Source of the DNA: Deltaproteobacteria bacterium
GTDB taxonomy: Bacteria; Bdellovibrionota; JAJCYS01
NCBI GenBank assembly: GCA_029262815.1
Contig: JAJCYS010000043.1
Location: 1 to 38,220 of the forward strand
Direction: 5' to 3'
Length of the DNA: 38,220 bases
Part shown: positions 17,462 through 25,775 of the stretch, in pieces
Layout: every line of letters starts with the position of its first letter
Numbering within the stretch: the stretch's first letter is position 1
The notes under the pieces: model-generated
Databases searched by the model: none
Told to the model about the DNA's origin: nothing
Seen by the model: only the letters and a program-made list of their open reading frames with translations
Translations under genes and position numbers: made by a program

Positions 17462-18112
17462 ATGGAAAGTTTGAACGATTTTATACTAAATACAATAGCC
17501 CTACTGTTCATCGTTAACCCGCTGAATGGGGCTATATTGTTTATTGAGCTTACCCCCCATTATAGTGAGAAAAAACGCACCAAATCTGCACTCACTGCGG
17601 CTATTGGCACAGCCGCCCTACTCATGTTTTTTAGTATTACGGGTAGCCTAATGTTCAATCTATTCGGCTTTACCTTATCTGCTTTTCAAATTGCTGGTGG
17701 ATTTGTGATTTTTAGTGCTGCTCGAACCATGACCCAAGGGCAGACCCCTGCTGAAAAAAACACGCCTGAAGAGGCTCAATCCGCCTTGCAGAAGGATGAT
17801 ATTGCTATGGTGCCCCTAGCAACCCCGATGCTTGTTGGGCCAGGCGCAATCTCAACAGTTATTTTGGGTGTCAGTCACATGAGTAGGCACACTATAGAGA
17901 TGCCCTTGCATTGCCTAACAATCCTAATTGTTGCGGTTACGGTGTACATTGCACTGAATCAAAGCCACATTTTGTTGAAAAAACTGGGACCCAATATATT
18001 TCAAGTATTTACACGATTGATGGGCCTTGTCATGATGGCACTTGGCGTTCAATATGTCCTCAATGGCCTCTCAGGCTACTTGCCGACTGTTTTATCGAAT
18101 TTACCTAAATAA
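17462..18112 (+). CDS. MarC-family inner-membrane protein
   Basis: Polytopic membrane protein of the MarC/NAAT family (some members linked to amino-acid transport; MarC itself has no settled role). The 216 residues are the normal length and six hydrophobic segments are visible. Family signatures: FIVNPLNGAILFIELTP near residue 17, IAMVPLATPMLVGPGAIST near 117-135, and RLMGLVMMALGVQYVLNGL at the C-terminus. GGTGG precedes the ATG. It stands alone on the plus strand, divergent from the DprA-like gene, with a possible operator just upstream. Confidence 0.92.
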   Translation: MESLNDFILNTIALLFIVNPLNGAILFIELTPHYSEKKRTKSALTAAIGTAALLMFFSITGSLMFNLFGFTLSAFQIAGGFVIFSAARTMTQGQTPAEKNTPEEAQSALQKDDIAMVPLATPMLVGPGAISTVILGVSHMSRHTIEMPLHCLTILIVAVTVYIALNQSHILLKKLGPNIFQVFTRLMGLVMMALGVQYVLNGLSGYLPTVLSNLPK

Positions 18113-18241
18113 TTAGATTGGCTTCGTCTGCCATTAGGTTCCCCGCCACCCTTTTGGCACTGAAGGTTGCATCGTCGGACCTGAGGGTATTCTCACACCG
18201 ATTATTCGCCAAATAATAGCCTGAAGTTATGTAACATGCTG

Positions 18242-18310
18242 ATATTATGCATATATTATTTAAAACATAATATATTTAGTTTTAAACTAATTTATATATT
18301 ATTCCGATAC
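18242..18310 (+). promoter_or_regulatory. inverted repeat and shared motif before the 18318 gene
   Basis: ATATTATG at 18242-18249 is perfectly complementary to CATAATAT at 18266-18273 (16-base loop). Next come TTTTAAACTAATTT (18280-18293) and CCGATAC (18304-18310), both also found upstream of the lipoprotein gene at 14088. The ATG at 18318 has no Shine-Dalgarno, so initiation there is unusual. The remainder of the gap (18113-18241) shows no gene. Confidence 0.4.
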
Positions 18311-18317
18311 CTTACAC

Positions 18318-18677
18318 ATGAAAGCTAGAAATATTAGATGTTTATGTTTGGGTTTGGCGAATGTAGTAGCGTTAGCGTTTTATTTTGGTGGGACGCAACC
18401 CGCAGATGCTTCGTTGCAGGTATTTGGATACCAGCCTGATGGTCAAGTTCAGATCTATGGTTCGCGTCTGGCCAAAGGTGATCGTATTCTAATTTACCAA
18501 TTTTATTACAAGGAATACTTCCCTTACTCCGAATTTGGCGGCACCGTAGTGCCCAAGACCATCCCCATCGTCGAAGGCACTGTCACTCAGGTATTAGGAA
18601 ATGGGGTTGTTGTTGTCAAACCTGACAAAAAGGTCTTTTTCCCAGCATCTTCAAAGATAAGGGCCAAAAAGCTCTAG
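18318..18677 (+). CDS. small secreted protein, possibly SH3-like (119 aa)
   Basis: A signal peptide with a cleavage site ADA-S near residue 33 is followed by about 85 residues that read as beta-strands: LQVFGYQPDGQVQIYG, GDRILIYQFYY, IVEGTVTQVLGNGVVVVKP, then a basic tail. The strand pattern with short turns suits an SH3-like barrel, but this is inference. No cysteines in the mature part. There is no clear ribosome site before the ATG. A strong terminator follows directly, so it is transcribed separately from the large secreted gene behind it. Function unknown. Confidence 0.65.
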   Translation: MKARNIRCLCLGLANVVALAFYFGGTQPADASLQVFGYQPDGQVQIYGSRLAKGDRILIYQFYYKEYFPYSEFGGTVVPKTIPIVEGTVTQVLGNGVVVVKPDKKVFFPASSKIRAKKL

Positions 18678-18679
18678 GG

Positions 18680-18725
18680 ATTCTTTAAAAAATGGCTATC
18701 CCCATTTTTTTAAAGAATTTTTTGC
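18680..18725 (+). terminator. intrinsic terminator after the 119-aa gene
   Basis: ATTCTTTAAAAAATGG (18680-18695) pairs with CCATTTTTTTAAAGAAT (18702-18718) apart from one extra T, and is followed by a T run. It lies three bases after the stop codon. An in-frame ATG inside it (18692) is therefore an unlikely start for the next gene. Confidence 0.75.
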
Positions 18726-18793
18726 TCTTTAGATCAAAAGACTCTGGTTTTATTACCAAAAATCACTATAATCATTTCTCCGGATGTTGTGTT

Positions 18794-21784
18794 ATGAAAA
18801 CTGTTACGTGTACCCTGCTCCTGCTCTTATCTCTCCCCTTTGCAAACGCTGAGGATCTGCCCAACTATAAAATAAACCAAAAAGTTACACTGACTGACGA
18901 CGCCCCTTTTTACCCACACGAGGGTAGCATCCAAGCAACAGGGACCTTCTCGTCCTTGTTTCATGACACCCAACAACTTTACGGACAAATATTAGAAATT
19001 AAGGACAAGCGAGTTCGTATATTCCTTCAGGGAGGATTAGTTCAAGGCAACACAATATTTAAAGTCCATGAAATCAACAAAGATAACGAGGGAAACATCA
19101 CAAACTATACGGTGATTAACTCATGGGCAGGTGGCCAGACCTTTATGATCGTCCCACGCAAAGACATGTTCAATGTCATCTGGGTAGATCACAAACACCT
19201 CAGACCATGGAGAGTGGGAACCGAATCGTTCGGATACCGCAGCTATTATGCAAACGACTCACATGTAGCAGGATCATTGGCGCGTATTCAGACCTTGGAT
19301 CAAAAATCGATTTTGGTTCAAACCGTATCTGATAAAAATCCTTTTTCTGAACAAGGCCGTACAGTTATCCAGACTAATCTAAATGATAAACTTGTGTCGC
19401 ATGACACCAAAGATTTCGAGACGATGATCAAAAAATATTTTGACCTCTATTTTATTGGCGAGAACACATTTCAACTCTATGTCCGTGAGTATATTTTCTC
19501 AATCTACCAAAATACGTTAGTTGACCACATTAAAAACATTTTGGAAGCGGAGGTGAGCAAACTACCCATTGATCAGGCTAACAAACTTAGAAGCGAGCTA
19601 AGTACGACCTATCACACCGTCAAAAAGCTTTTAGCCGTCAATAGCAGCATAAAAAAAAGAATCTTGGCCACCTTAAACAAACATCAAATCCCACAAAAAA
19701 CACTTAATACGATGACTCAATTGTTATCAAGCGTTTTTTCAGATGTTGATGCCTTAGACAAGATTGAGCAGACTGTATTGAAAGCGATGCTCAACTTTCA
19801 ATTTGATGCCACACTACTCAATCAATGGCGAAAAGTAGAAAAAAACACGCCTGCCCCATTTGTACCGAAATTACCGCTTAAAGCACTCTCATTCGAACAA
19901 CCTAAACATAACCGCTTTGCACGTGTGCCCATCTTAGACAATATGCGCAAGTATAAAATGAACCAGAAGAAATACATAGCGCCTTCATTTTCCAAAGAAC
20001 ATTTTTCGAATCGTGTCGTCCGAGTCTTGAAAGTATTAGACGAGCATTGGGCAATTGTTGACTTAAACCCATCACTCAACGTCTCACTGAACAAACAGAA
20101 AATCGTCATATTTGTTTCCTCTGAACTTGAAAATCGCAAACCCTACCATGGTCAAGCCCTCGCCATTGACTCTCAAAGCGAGCAGACCTATATGTTAAAA
20201 AATACAAACCTTAGTTTGAACGTTGGAGAGTTTGATCTTTATGTAGAGCATAATATTCGACCTACCGTCTCTACCACTTTAGAAGCCAAAGAAATTGTTG
20301 CCATCCCACTGAAGCATCTCAAACAACTTCATACCCTAAATGCCAGTTTCGAGGGTAAAGAACAATTTCATAAACTATGGAATCAGGTAAACAAAGCCCC
20401 GTACTTGGTCTTAACAGCGGATGAAAAAACAAAAGTTATTTCGCATATGGCCCACATTATCGAACAAACTTTATCTGGGTCAGACAGTCTGTCAAAGAAA
20501 AGACGAAAGGTGAACAAAAAATATAGCACAACACCTGCATCTATGGCGAAGGCGATTTATGAAACTGCTCATTGCTATAGCGATGAAACTATTCCCCTGA
20601 GTCCACAAGTCCTGATGGCAGTGTTATATGAAGCGGGTGGTTTCAAAGATGCCAGAAACACAAATATTTGTGGATTAGCACGTGTTGGACGTTCGGCTAA
20701 AATTGACGTCGTTTCGAGTTATATTCCAAATGCATATCAACTTAAAAATTATACAAAAGAAAAACTTAACAAGCATTATGGTGATTACCTGACATTACTT
20801 AATCGACCTCACAGTTGCATTGCTAAATCACTGCCTCCGATGAATTACAATAACAATAAGGATTGGTGTGAAGTTGAGAGTAATCTTCGTTACGCCGCGG
20901 CCTACTACAGACATACGCTTTCAAAAATAAGGAAAAAATACCCAAAGCTTTTAAACGAACTTTACACCAAAAATAAGGTCGATTTTATGACCTTAGGTTT
21001 GCTCAGTTATAAAGCGGGTATCACATCTATGACGGATACCCTTGAGCGAACAAAACAAGGGCTCAACCTTTCTAGTAGCACTATCTCCAACCTTTTTACG
21101 ACAATTGGCAAACAAGTGCTTGATAAAAACCCTACCAACAAAGAGTTGGTTGAAATTTCAACATTATACCGATCAGGCCTTTTTGAAGCGTATAGTCTTA
21201 ATGGAACATATATAATGAATATGCCTGCTAACCTAGATGCTCAATTCCATTATGAGTATGCCAAGACACATCCCGACTATTTTGATCCCGAACCTACAGT
21301 CGTCGACGGGAAAACTTATGAAAGTAATACTCAAAATTTAAAAGGCATTTATCTTCGATCATTATTAGTATTTCTAATTTCACGAGCTCATAAAAAATAT
21401 CAAATTGGTCACATGGGTGTGCAAACTTTTTTAAATCGATTTGGATTCGATTTTGGCCTTACCATTCACGGCATCACTGGAAATGTCACACGAGCCAAAG
21501 AACCTATGACTTTAAGAGCAGTTCATGCAGCTGTGGTTGATGTGGGTGACTCGAGTGCTGAGATTCAACCTGGAATTAAAAACTTTATTTCTGCTTTGAT
21601 TGACAGTGCCCAATCATACCGAGTAGATGAAACTCTGCGGTACCACATCCGAAAGTTCGCTCCGAACGTGCTTACGTACCATCACCTAATGACTTCAGGT
21701 GTTACAGACCTAAAACTCTTTGAACGATATGATCAAAAAGTTTTTTTAAATTCAGAGGTTGATAAATATCTAAATTCCTTTTAA
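18794..21784 (+). CDS. large secreted protein with a lytic-transglycosylase-like segment (996 aa)
   Basis: The ATG at 18794 gives a textbook signal peptide (KTVTCTLLLLLSLPFANA-ED); an ATG at 18692 would add 34 residues from inside a terminator. Residues 20-150 look strand-rich, 200-370 helical, and 385-520 strand-rich again. From about 585 the order of elements recalls SLT lysozyme-like domains: LSPQVLMAVLYEAGGF with candidate acid Glu613, then NICGLARV, a Tyr/Ala-rich helix (LRYAAAYYRHTLSKI), then LGLLSYKAGITSM, which resembles the AAYNAG block. If right, it would cleave peptidoglycan in the periplasm. The family is not one I recognise and the residue match is loose. The C-terminal 250 residues are unassigned. 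The 227-aa secreted gene starts 13 bases after the stop. Confidence 0.75.
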   Translation: MKTVTCTLLLLLSLPFANAEDLPNYKINQKVTLTDDAPFYPHEGSIQATGTFSSLFHDTQQLYGQILEIKDKRVRIFLQGGLVQGNTIFKVHEINKDNEGNITNYTVINSWAGGQTFMIVPRKDMFNVIWVDHKHLRPWRVGTESFGYRSYYANDSHVAGSLARIQTLDQKSILVQTVSDKNPFSEQGRTVIQTNLNDKLVSHDTKDFETMIKKYFDLYFIGENTFQLYVREYIFSIYQNTLVDHIKNILEAEVSKLPIDQANKLRSELSTTYHTVKKLLAVNSSIKKRILATLNKHQIPQKTLNTMTQLLSSVFSDVDALDKIEQTVLKAMLNFQFDATLLNQWRKVEKNTPAPFVPKLPLKALSFEQPKHNRFARVPILDNMRKYKMNQKKYIAPSFSKEHFSNRVVRVLKVLDEHWAIVDLNPSLNVSLNKQKIVIFVSSELENRKPYHGQALAIDSQSEQTYMLKNTNLSLNVGEFDLYVEHNIRPTVSTTLEAKEIVAIPLKHLKQLHTLNASFEGKEQFHKLWNQVNKAPYLVLTADEKTKVISHMAHIIEQTLSGSDSLSKKRRKVNKKYSTTPASMAKAIYETAHCYSDETIPLSPQVLMAVLYEAGGFKDARNTNICGLARVGRSAKIDVVSSYIPNAYQLKNYTKEKLNKHYGDYLTLLNRPHSCIAKSLPPMNYNNNKDWCEVESNLRYAAAYYRHTLSKIRKKYPKLLNELYTKNKVDFMTLGLLSYKAGITSMTDTLERTKQGLNLSSSTISNLFTTIGKQVLDKNPTNKELVEISTLYRSGLFEAYSLNGTYIMNMPANLDAQFHYEYAKTHPDYFDPEPTVVDGKTYESNTQNLKGIYLRSLLVFLISRAHKKYQIGHMGVQTFLNRFGFDFGLTIHGITGNVTRAKEPMTLRAVHAAVVDVGDSSAEIQPGIKNFISALIDSAQSYRVDETLRYHIRKFAPNVLTYHHLMTSGVTDLKLFERYDQKVFLNSEVDKYLNSF

Positions 21785-21809
21785 AACTATTCTATCAATG
21801 AATAGTTTT
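21783..21809 (+). other. perfect hairpin over the stop/start junction
   Basis: AAAACTATTC at 21783-21792 is the exact complement of GAATAGTTTT at 21800-21809, with a 7-base loop. It starts within the stop codon of the 996-aa gene and holds the ATG of the next gene at its loop/stem boundary. It has no U-tract, so control of translation or transcript processing is at least as likely as termination. Confidence 0.55.
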
Positions 21810-22481
21810 ACATCCTTAGATTATACAACTAGAGTGGTATGTTTATGCGCCTGCCTCACCGGAACTGCGTTTGGGCATGACAATGAAAACGCACTTGCCA
21901 AAATCAAACCCAATCCGATACCCTTACCAGACATTCAGATTGCCCAATTAGTCGACACCATTCGATCGATGTACATCCAACTGCCCAAATTAATCGATCA
22001 GTCTCTTGCTACTAAACAGAAGTTAAATGATGTTGCGAGATGGAACCGGGCACATGAGTTATATCAAAATTTTGTTACTCAGACTGAACGCTCTATAAAT
22101 TCGATTTTGCTTTTGAACTCTGGCTATTCGGGACATCGATTGCAAAAAATTTGTGCATTTGCCTGTTTGAGCTACTTTGACAAAATCAATGACAGTGGAT
22201 CATATACATTTTATGGAGATCGATATGGCGTTCATCAATCGATCGTCCTCACCAGTATGGATTCAGCAGAAATTAATCACTCTCTTTTCCTGCTGACTCA
22301 TTTCATTATCAGCGATCATATGGGGATTTCGTCTGATGTTTCCTCATTTAAAAAATCGTATCGTGCACATGAAAAGAAGCGAAAGAAAAAACCTGATCTA
22401 ACCAATCCATTAGCAGAAGCTCATACTACGGTTGTGTTATTTCAAAGAATAGCCAAATTACGATTAGCCGTATTGGACTAG
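21798..22481 (+). CDS. secreted protein of unknown function (227 aa)
   Basis: The N-terminus has a hydrophobic, cysteine-containing segment (VVCLCACLTGTAFG-H) consistent with a signal peptide ending near residue 26. The mature part is mainly helical: IQIAQLVDTIRSMYIQLPKL, then HELYQNFVTQTERSINSILL, a central KICAFACLSYFDKI, and a basic KKRKKKPD stretch before a final helix. No domain recognised. The ATG at 21798 has no Shine-Dalgarno and sits in a perfect hairpin; an in-frame GTG at about 21834 would leave a short signal peptide. It follows the 996-aa gene by 13 bases, so the two likely share an mRNA and perhaps a process. Confidence 0.7.
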   Translation: MNSFTSLDYTTRVVCLCACLTGTAFGHDNENALAKIKPNPIPLPDIQIAQLVDTIRSMYIQLPKLIDQSLATKQKLNDVARWNRAHELYQNFVTQTERSINSILLLNSGYSGHRLQKICAFACLSYFDKINDSGSYTFYGDRYGVHQSIVLTSMDSAEINHSLFLLTHFIISDHMGISSDVSSFKKSYRAHEKKRKKKPDLTNPLAEAHTTVVLFQRIAKLRLAVLD

Positions 22482-22526
22482 AGTTTTGTCATTTCTGTAA
22501 GGGTTAGCCGACGAAGAAATCTAAGT

Positions 22527-23957
22527 CTAAACTTCCAGAGACGAGCCAGGTGCTGGAACGGCTAACTCAGGTGCTTGGGTTTTCCGCACAGCTTTGTCGA
22601 TAGGTTCTGGCGTCTCATGTTCCAAATCTTTACCTGCTGAAACGCCTAATGCTTGAAATTTACGTGCACTGACAAGCACTCGTGTTTCTAGGGTTCCGAT
22701 AGCTTTATTGTAAGCGTCAACAGACTGACCTAAGGATCGACCCAGCTTCAAAAAGTGATCGGTTAGATCGCCTATACGTTTATAAAGTTCTTGGCCTAGA
22801 TCACTGATACATTGAGCATGTTTGGCGATGGACTCTTGCTGCCAACCATAGGCTACCGCTTTGAGCAAAGACAATAAAGTCGTTGGGGTGGCCAAAATAA
22901 TGCGATTCTCAGCCCCTACTTCGATCAACGTGGGGTCTTGTTGTAAGGCGGCACTAAAGAATGACTCACCGGGTAAAAACAGGACCACAAAATCAGGTGT
23001 GGGTTGAAATTGGTTCCAGTAGGCTTTTTTGCTCAAGGTTAAAATATGGGTTCGCACATGACGGACAAAGTCTTCGAGTTTTTCTTGCTTTTGTGAATCT
23101 TCAGTCAGGTCAGCAGCTTCTAGAAATGCATGGAGGGGGGTTTTAGCATCCACCACAATTTGCTTTTCTCCGGGTAGGCGTACAATCATGTCGGGTCGCA
23201 GACGACCCTCTTCGGAATTCTGGCTGGTTTGTTCATAAAAGTCACACCTGTCTACCATGCCGGCGAGTTCAACGACCCGTTTCAACTGCATTTCACCCCA
23301 TCGGCCTCTCACAATGGGGGTCCGAAGGGCTTGAGTCAGTTGGTGGGTTTCTTTTCTAAGATCGGTGTTGGCTACGGAGAGGTGTTTGACTTGTTGGTTA
23401 AGGGCTTCATAGGAACCGACTCGAGCTTTTTCGACTTCTTTGAGGTAGTGATCCATTCGTTCTAATGAGCCTTGGACAGGCTTTAGCAGATGGTCCACAG
23501 CTTGTTTTTGTTTTTCAAAATTCCCTTTAGTGTTTTCAGAAAATTTTTCGAAAGAGCCCTGAGCTAATTTCATAAATTGATGATTGTTTTGGTGCAGGGC
23601 CTCGGATGCTAAGGCTTTGAACGATTCAGAAAGTTGGGATTTAAAAAGATTTGCTCGTTCTTGTTCGGTTTTGAGCATATCCTTGCTTGCTTCAAGTTGA
23701 GCCTTGAGGGCAGCGAGTTGTTCTAATCCTTGATTGACTTGAGTGTGTAATGACTCTTGGGTTGTCTTTTTTTCTGAGAGAGCTTCCTCAAGGCCTTGGA
23801 TTAGCCCCTCTTTGTGAATGAGTCGCTCGCTCAAAACCGAGTAATCGGTGGTAATTTTAGATATAGTATTAGTGTATTTGAGTCGAACAACGAGCATGCC
23901 AGTGAGTAGACCTATCGTCAGCCCTACTCCTAACCATATAAGTGAAGGTGTCATCAT
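22527..23957 (-). CDS. rmuC: RmuC-family protein
   Basis: RmuC limits recombination at inverted repeats in E. coli and belongs to the PD-(D/E)xK-like nuclease superfamily; biochemical role still open. The 476 residues start with a membrane anchor (LIWLGVGLTIGLLTGMLVV), then a long coiled coil (residues 40-215). The conserved domain follows: RGRWGEMQLKRVVELAGM, RLRPDMIVRLPGEKQIVVDAKTPL, FVVLFLPGESFFSAAL and LATPTTLLSLLKAVAYGWQQE. These are diagnostic. It starts 5 bases after the potassium-channel-like gene, so the two form an operon. The minus-strand gene converges on the 227-aa gene with only 45 bases between and no clear terminator. Confidence 0.93.
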   Translation of the reverse strand: MMTPSLIWLGVGLTIGLLTGMLVVRLKYTNTISKITTDYSVLSERLIHKEGLIQGLEEALSEKKTTQESLHTQVNQGLEQLAALKAQLEASKDMLKTEQERANLFKSQLSESFKALASEALHQNNHQFMKLAQGSFEKFSENTKGNFEKQKQAVDHLLKPVQGSLERMDHYLKEVEKARVGSYEALNQQVKHLSVANTDLRKETHQLTQALRTPIVRGRWGEMQLKRVVELAGMVDRCDFYEQTSQNSEEGRLRPDMIVRLPGEKQIVVDAKTPLHAFLEAADLTEDSQKQEKLEDFVRHVRTHILTLSKKAYWNQFQPTPDFVVLFLPGESFFSAALQQDPTLIEVGAENRIILATPTTLLSLLKAVAYGWQQESIAKHAQCISDLGQELYKRIGDLTDHFLKLGRSLGQSVDAYNKAIGTLETRVLVSARKFQALGVSAGKDLEHETPEPIDKAVRKTQAPELAVPAPGSSLEV

Positions 23958-23962
23958 ATTAC

Positions 23963-24412
23963 CTATTCGTCCTCATCCACGCCATAAAACAGCTCTTTCA
24001 ATATGGGCTCTACGTCAAGAAGAGATCTCGCGATAACTGCGGTAAACATCACGAATACTGCAACACCAAAAAACATCATACACATGGACAGTATCTTTCC
24101 CCAAAAAGTTACGGGAACAATATCCCCGTAGCCTACGGTTGATAATGTTGTGACGGCAAAATAGACCGCATCTAGGTACCCATTCAATCGGGGATTGATA
24201 CCAAGTTCAATCAAATAAAACAAAAAAGCTGATAAATTGACTACGCCAAAGCCCAGAAAAAACAAAAAATACATGGCAGGTCTATTGATAATCTTTATTA
24301 AATTAAACATATATGTAAGCATAAATTTTCGATGTGTAGCTATGCCATGAACGATTGGATGACGCTTCTTTTTTTTGAAGTGGTGGGGTTTTCCTTTCTG
24401 ATGTGATGTCAT
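23963..24412 (-). CDS. two-helix potassium channel-like protein
   Basis: Ion_trans_2-type channel subunit. A basic, His/Lys-rich N-terminus (about 30 residues) precedes the first helix (AMYFLFFLGFGVVNLSAFLFYLI). The pore loop carries the K+ selectivity filter TVGYGD at 92-97, and a second helix follows (ILSMCMMFFGVAVFVMFTAVI). No regulatory RCK domain follows; the protein ends in an acidic tail (VDEDE) at 149 residues. ATG 24412 follows a GGGG; an in-frame start 15 bases earlier is possible. Same operon as rmuC. Confidence 0.87.
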   Translation of the reverse strand: MTSHQKGKPHHFKKKKRHPIVHGIATHRKFMLTYMFNLIKIINRPAMYFLFFLGFGVVNLSAFLFYLIELGINPRLNGYLDAVYFAVTTLSTVGYGDIVPVTFWGKILSMCMMFFGVAVFVMFTAVIARSLLDVEPILKELFYGVDEDE

Positions 24413-24464
24413 GCCCCTATAGTACAAGAATCAGTACCCTAGATTTAGAGTAAATTTTACATTT

Positions 24465-24492
24465 TTGACTAAGGTATGGTAAAAAGTCTACT
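24465..24492 (+). promoter_or_regulatory. probable tRNA-Ser promoter
   Basis: TTGACT at 24465-24470 is a good -35 box. After 16 bases TCTACT at 24487-24492 is a fair -10 box, 12 bases before the mature tRNA start. That spacing would give a short 5' leader. Confidence 0.45.
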
Positions 24493-24504
24493 GAATACGA
24501 TTTA

Positions 24505-24595
24505 GGAGAGGTGGCCGAGTGGCTTAAGGTACACGCTTGGAAAGCGTGCGAGGGTTAATCGCCCTCCGAGGGTTCGAATCCCTCTCTCTCCGCCA
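24505..24595 (+). tRNA. tRNA-Ser(GGA)
   Basis: A complete 91-base type-II tRNA with a long variable arm. The acceptor GGAGAGG pairs with TCTCTCC, then G-CCA, encoded. The D arm contains GGCCGAGTGGCTTAAGG. Anticodon loop TTGGAAA gives GGA, serine. The variable arm is GCGAGGG...CCCTCCG-like, and the T arm GAGGG-TTCGAAT-CCCTC is intact. Confidence 0.97.
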
Positions 24596-24716
24596 GGAGA
24601 GATAATTACAACTGGGCGACCCGGAAGGGAGCCTACCTTAGGGATCGACGCGAGGCCACGGTTTGGCCGAGCACGCCCCATATCCCTCTCTCTCCGCTGG
24701 GATAAACTCGGCAGGG
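24596..24716. repeat. GC-rich segment repeating the tRNA-Ser 3' end, plus dispersed repeat copy D
   Basis: Directly after the tRNA CCA comes a stretch clearly richer in G+C than its surroundings. Sixteen bases of the tRNA 3' end (24578-24593) recur exactly at 24682-24697, 104 bases on. The segment also begins GGAGAGA and ends TCTCTCC, so its ends can pair like an acceptor stem. From 24692 a 21-base stretch equals 15073-15093. No integrase gene is nearby. The remainder to 24777 holds no gene. Confidence 0.6.
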
Positions 24717-24777
24717 ACCCATTAGCGGCCATCAGTCAGGGGCTCCCCTGTAATCTACACATAGATACCTCACTCCA

Positions 24778-25665
24778 CTATTTCTTGGCAGGGAAAAATT
24801 TGCCGATCCCGTAGTTCAACACAATGTTCGTTCTCGCATGCCAAGATTGATTCATTGTCCTCAGTGTGTAGAGATCTGGCGCATGTACAACCAGTTGTGA
24901 GAAATTTGTTATCCATTTTAGTTTTCTATTCGCATCAGGCAATTGAACCAAAAAATTTCGAAGGTATTCCTGGTGAATATACCCAGATTTTAATCTGCCT
25001 TTAACAGGATCGATGTAATCAAATTTAAATCCGAATTCATGCGCAGCAAGTACCTTTGGAACACTCACCACAACAACAAAGTGATTAGCTAAGCTATCCC
25101 AAAGATACCTTTGCCTTTTGGGATAATAATTTACAACATAGGATTTTATACTAATAATAGGGGGCACCCCTTGGCTTAAAGAATGAGATAAGTAGCCATG
25201 GATTCGTTGGATATACTCATTACTTGAAGTTGATTCATTCGCATTCCGTGTTATAAATGTCCCATTTAACTTCTCTACATGAGGAGGTAATAAATCATTT
25301 GCCAGATGAAGGAGGTCTTCGGGCCGAATCCCCGACTTAGGATTGAATCGATGTTTTTTGGGGCCTTTAACCTTCGAAGGTTTAAAACCATATGTTTTGA
25401 TAACATAGACCAATTGATCTTTGACGGTTTTACCTGGAATTTTATTTCGTATGGTTTTAAAAGGCTCTATTGCATGTCCCAACGCTGTCAACACAGAAGA
25501 GGGTCCACACGCCACTGATCTACAAGTTGGGTGAATGTGTTGATCGACTACCATCTTGGAATCAACATTAACCCCTACAATTTCGCGGTACCATCCACCT
25601 TGCGCTGTAATTGAAGCTATGGGTAGTGATAAGCATATAGATAAAATCAAAGAACGCCATTTCAT
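24778..25665 (-). CDS. secreted papain-fold peptidase candidate (C39-like, 295 aa)
   Basis: The signal peptide is clear (KWRSLILSICLSLPIASITA). Residues 48-62 read CRSVACGPSSVLTAL, the Cys-Gly-Pro nucleophile helix typical of C39-like peptidases, with Cys53 as nucleophile. Later come NHFVVVVSV with His195 and FDYIDPVKG with Asp219: the spacing and strand context match the His and Asp of a papain-like triad. No other C39 transporter domains are present, so this would be a free exported hydrolase (peptidase or amidase-like). The end, after residue 260, is unassigned. It lies downstream of the zincin gene on the same strand, 110 bases apart, and converges with tRNA-Ser. Confidence 0.7.
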   Translation of the reverse strand: MKWRSLILSICLSLPIASITAQGGWYREIVGVNVDSKMVVDQHIHPTCRSVACGPSSVLTALGHAIEPFKTIRNKIPGKTVKDQLVYVIKTYGFKPSKVKGPKKHRFNPKSGIRPEDLLHLANDLLPPHVEKLNGTFITRNANESTSSNEYIQRIHGYLSHSLSQGVPPIISIKSYVVNYYPKRQRYLWDSLANHFVVVVSVPKVLAAHEFGFKFDYIDPVKGRLKSGYIHQEYLRNFLVQLPDANRKLKWITNFSQLVVHAPDLYTLRTMNQSWHARTNIVLNYGIGKFFPAKK

Positions 25666-25775
25666 AAAATATCTCCACTAAATGAATCTACTTAATTCTA
25701 CTATTTATCCTCTGTATAAGCTTCGAAGTAATAAATCTGTTCCAACAATTTCAAAGAGTAAAAATTAATCTAATT

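Noticed and set aside
18692..18793. Longer N-terminus for the 996-aa secreted protein
   Set aside because: The extra codons come from an intrinsic terminator and would bury the signal peptide that begins at 18794.
18596..21784. Prophage or integrative element explaining the exported cluster
   Set aside because: No integrase, terminase, structural or replication genes are present; only signal-peptide proteins.
24596..24699. A second, intact tRNA after tRNA-Ser
   Set aside because: The ends pair like an acceptor stem, but no anticodon arm or T-loop (TTCGA) can be drawn.
24502..24732. A 76-codon minus-strand reading frame across tRNA-Ser
   Set aside because: It is the antisense of the tRNA and its repeat; GERGIRTLGG-type peptides are a known false call over serine tRNA genes.
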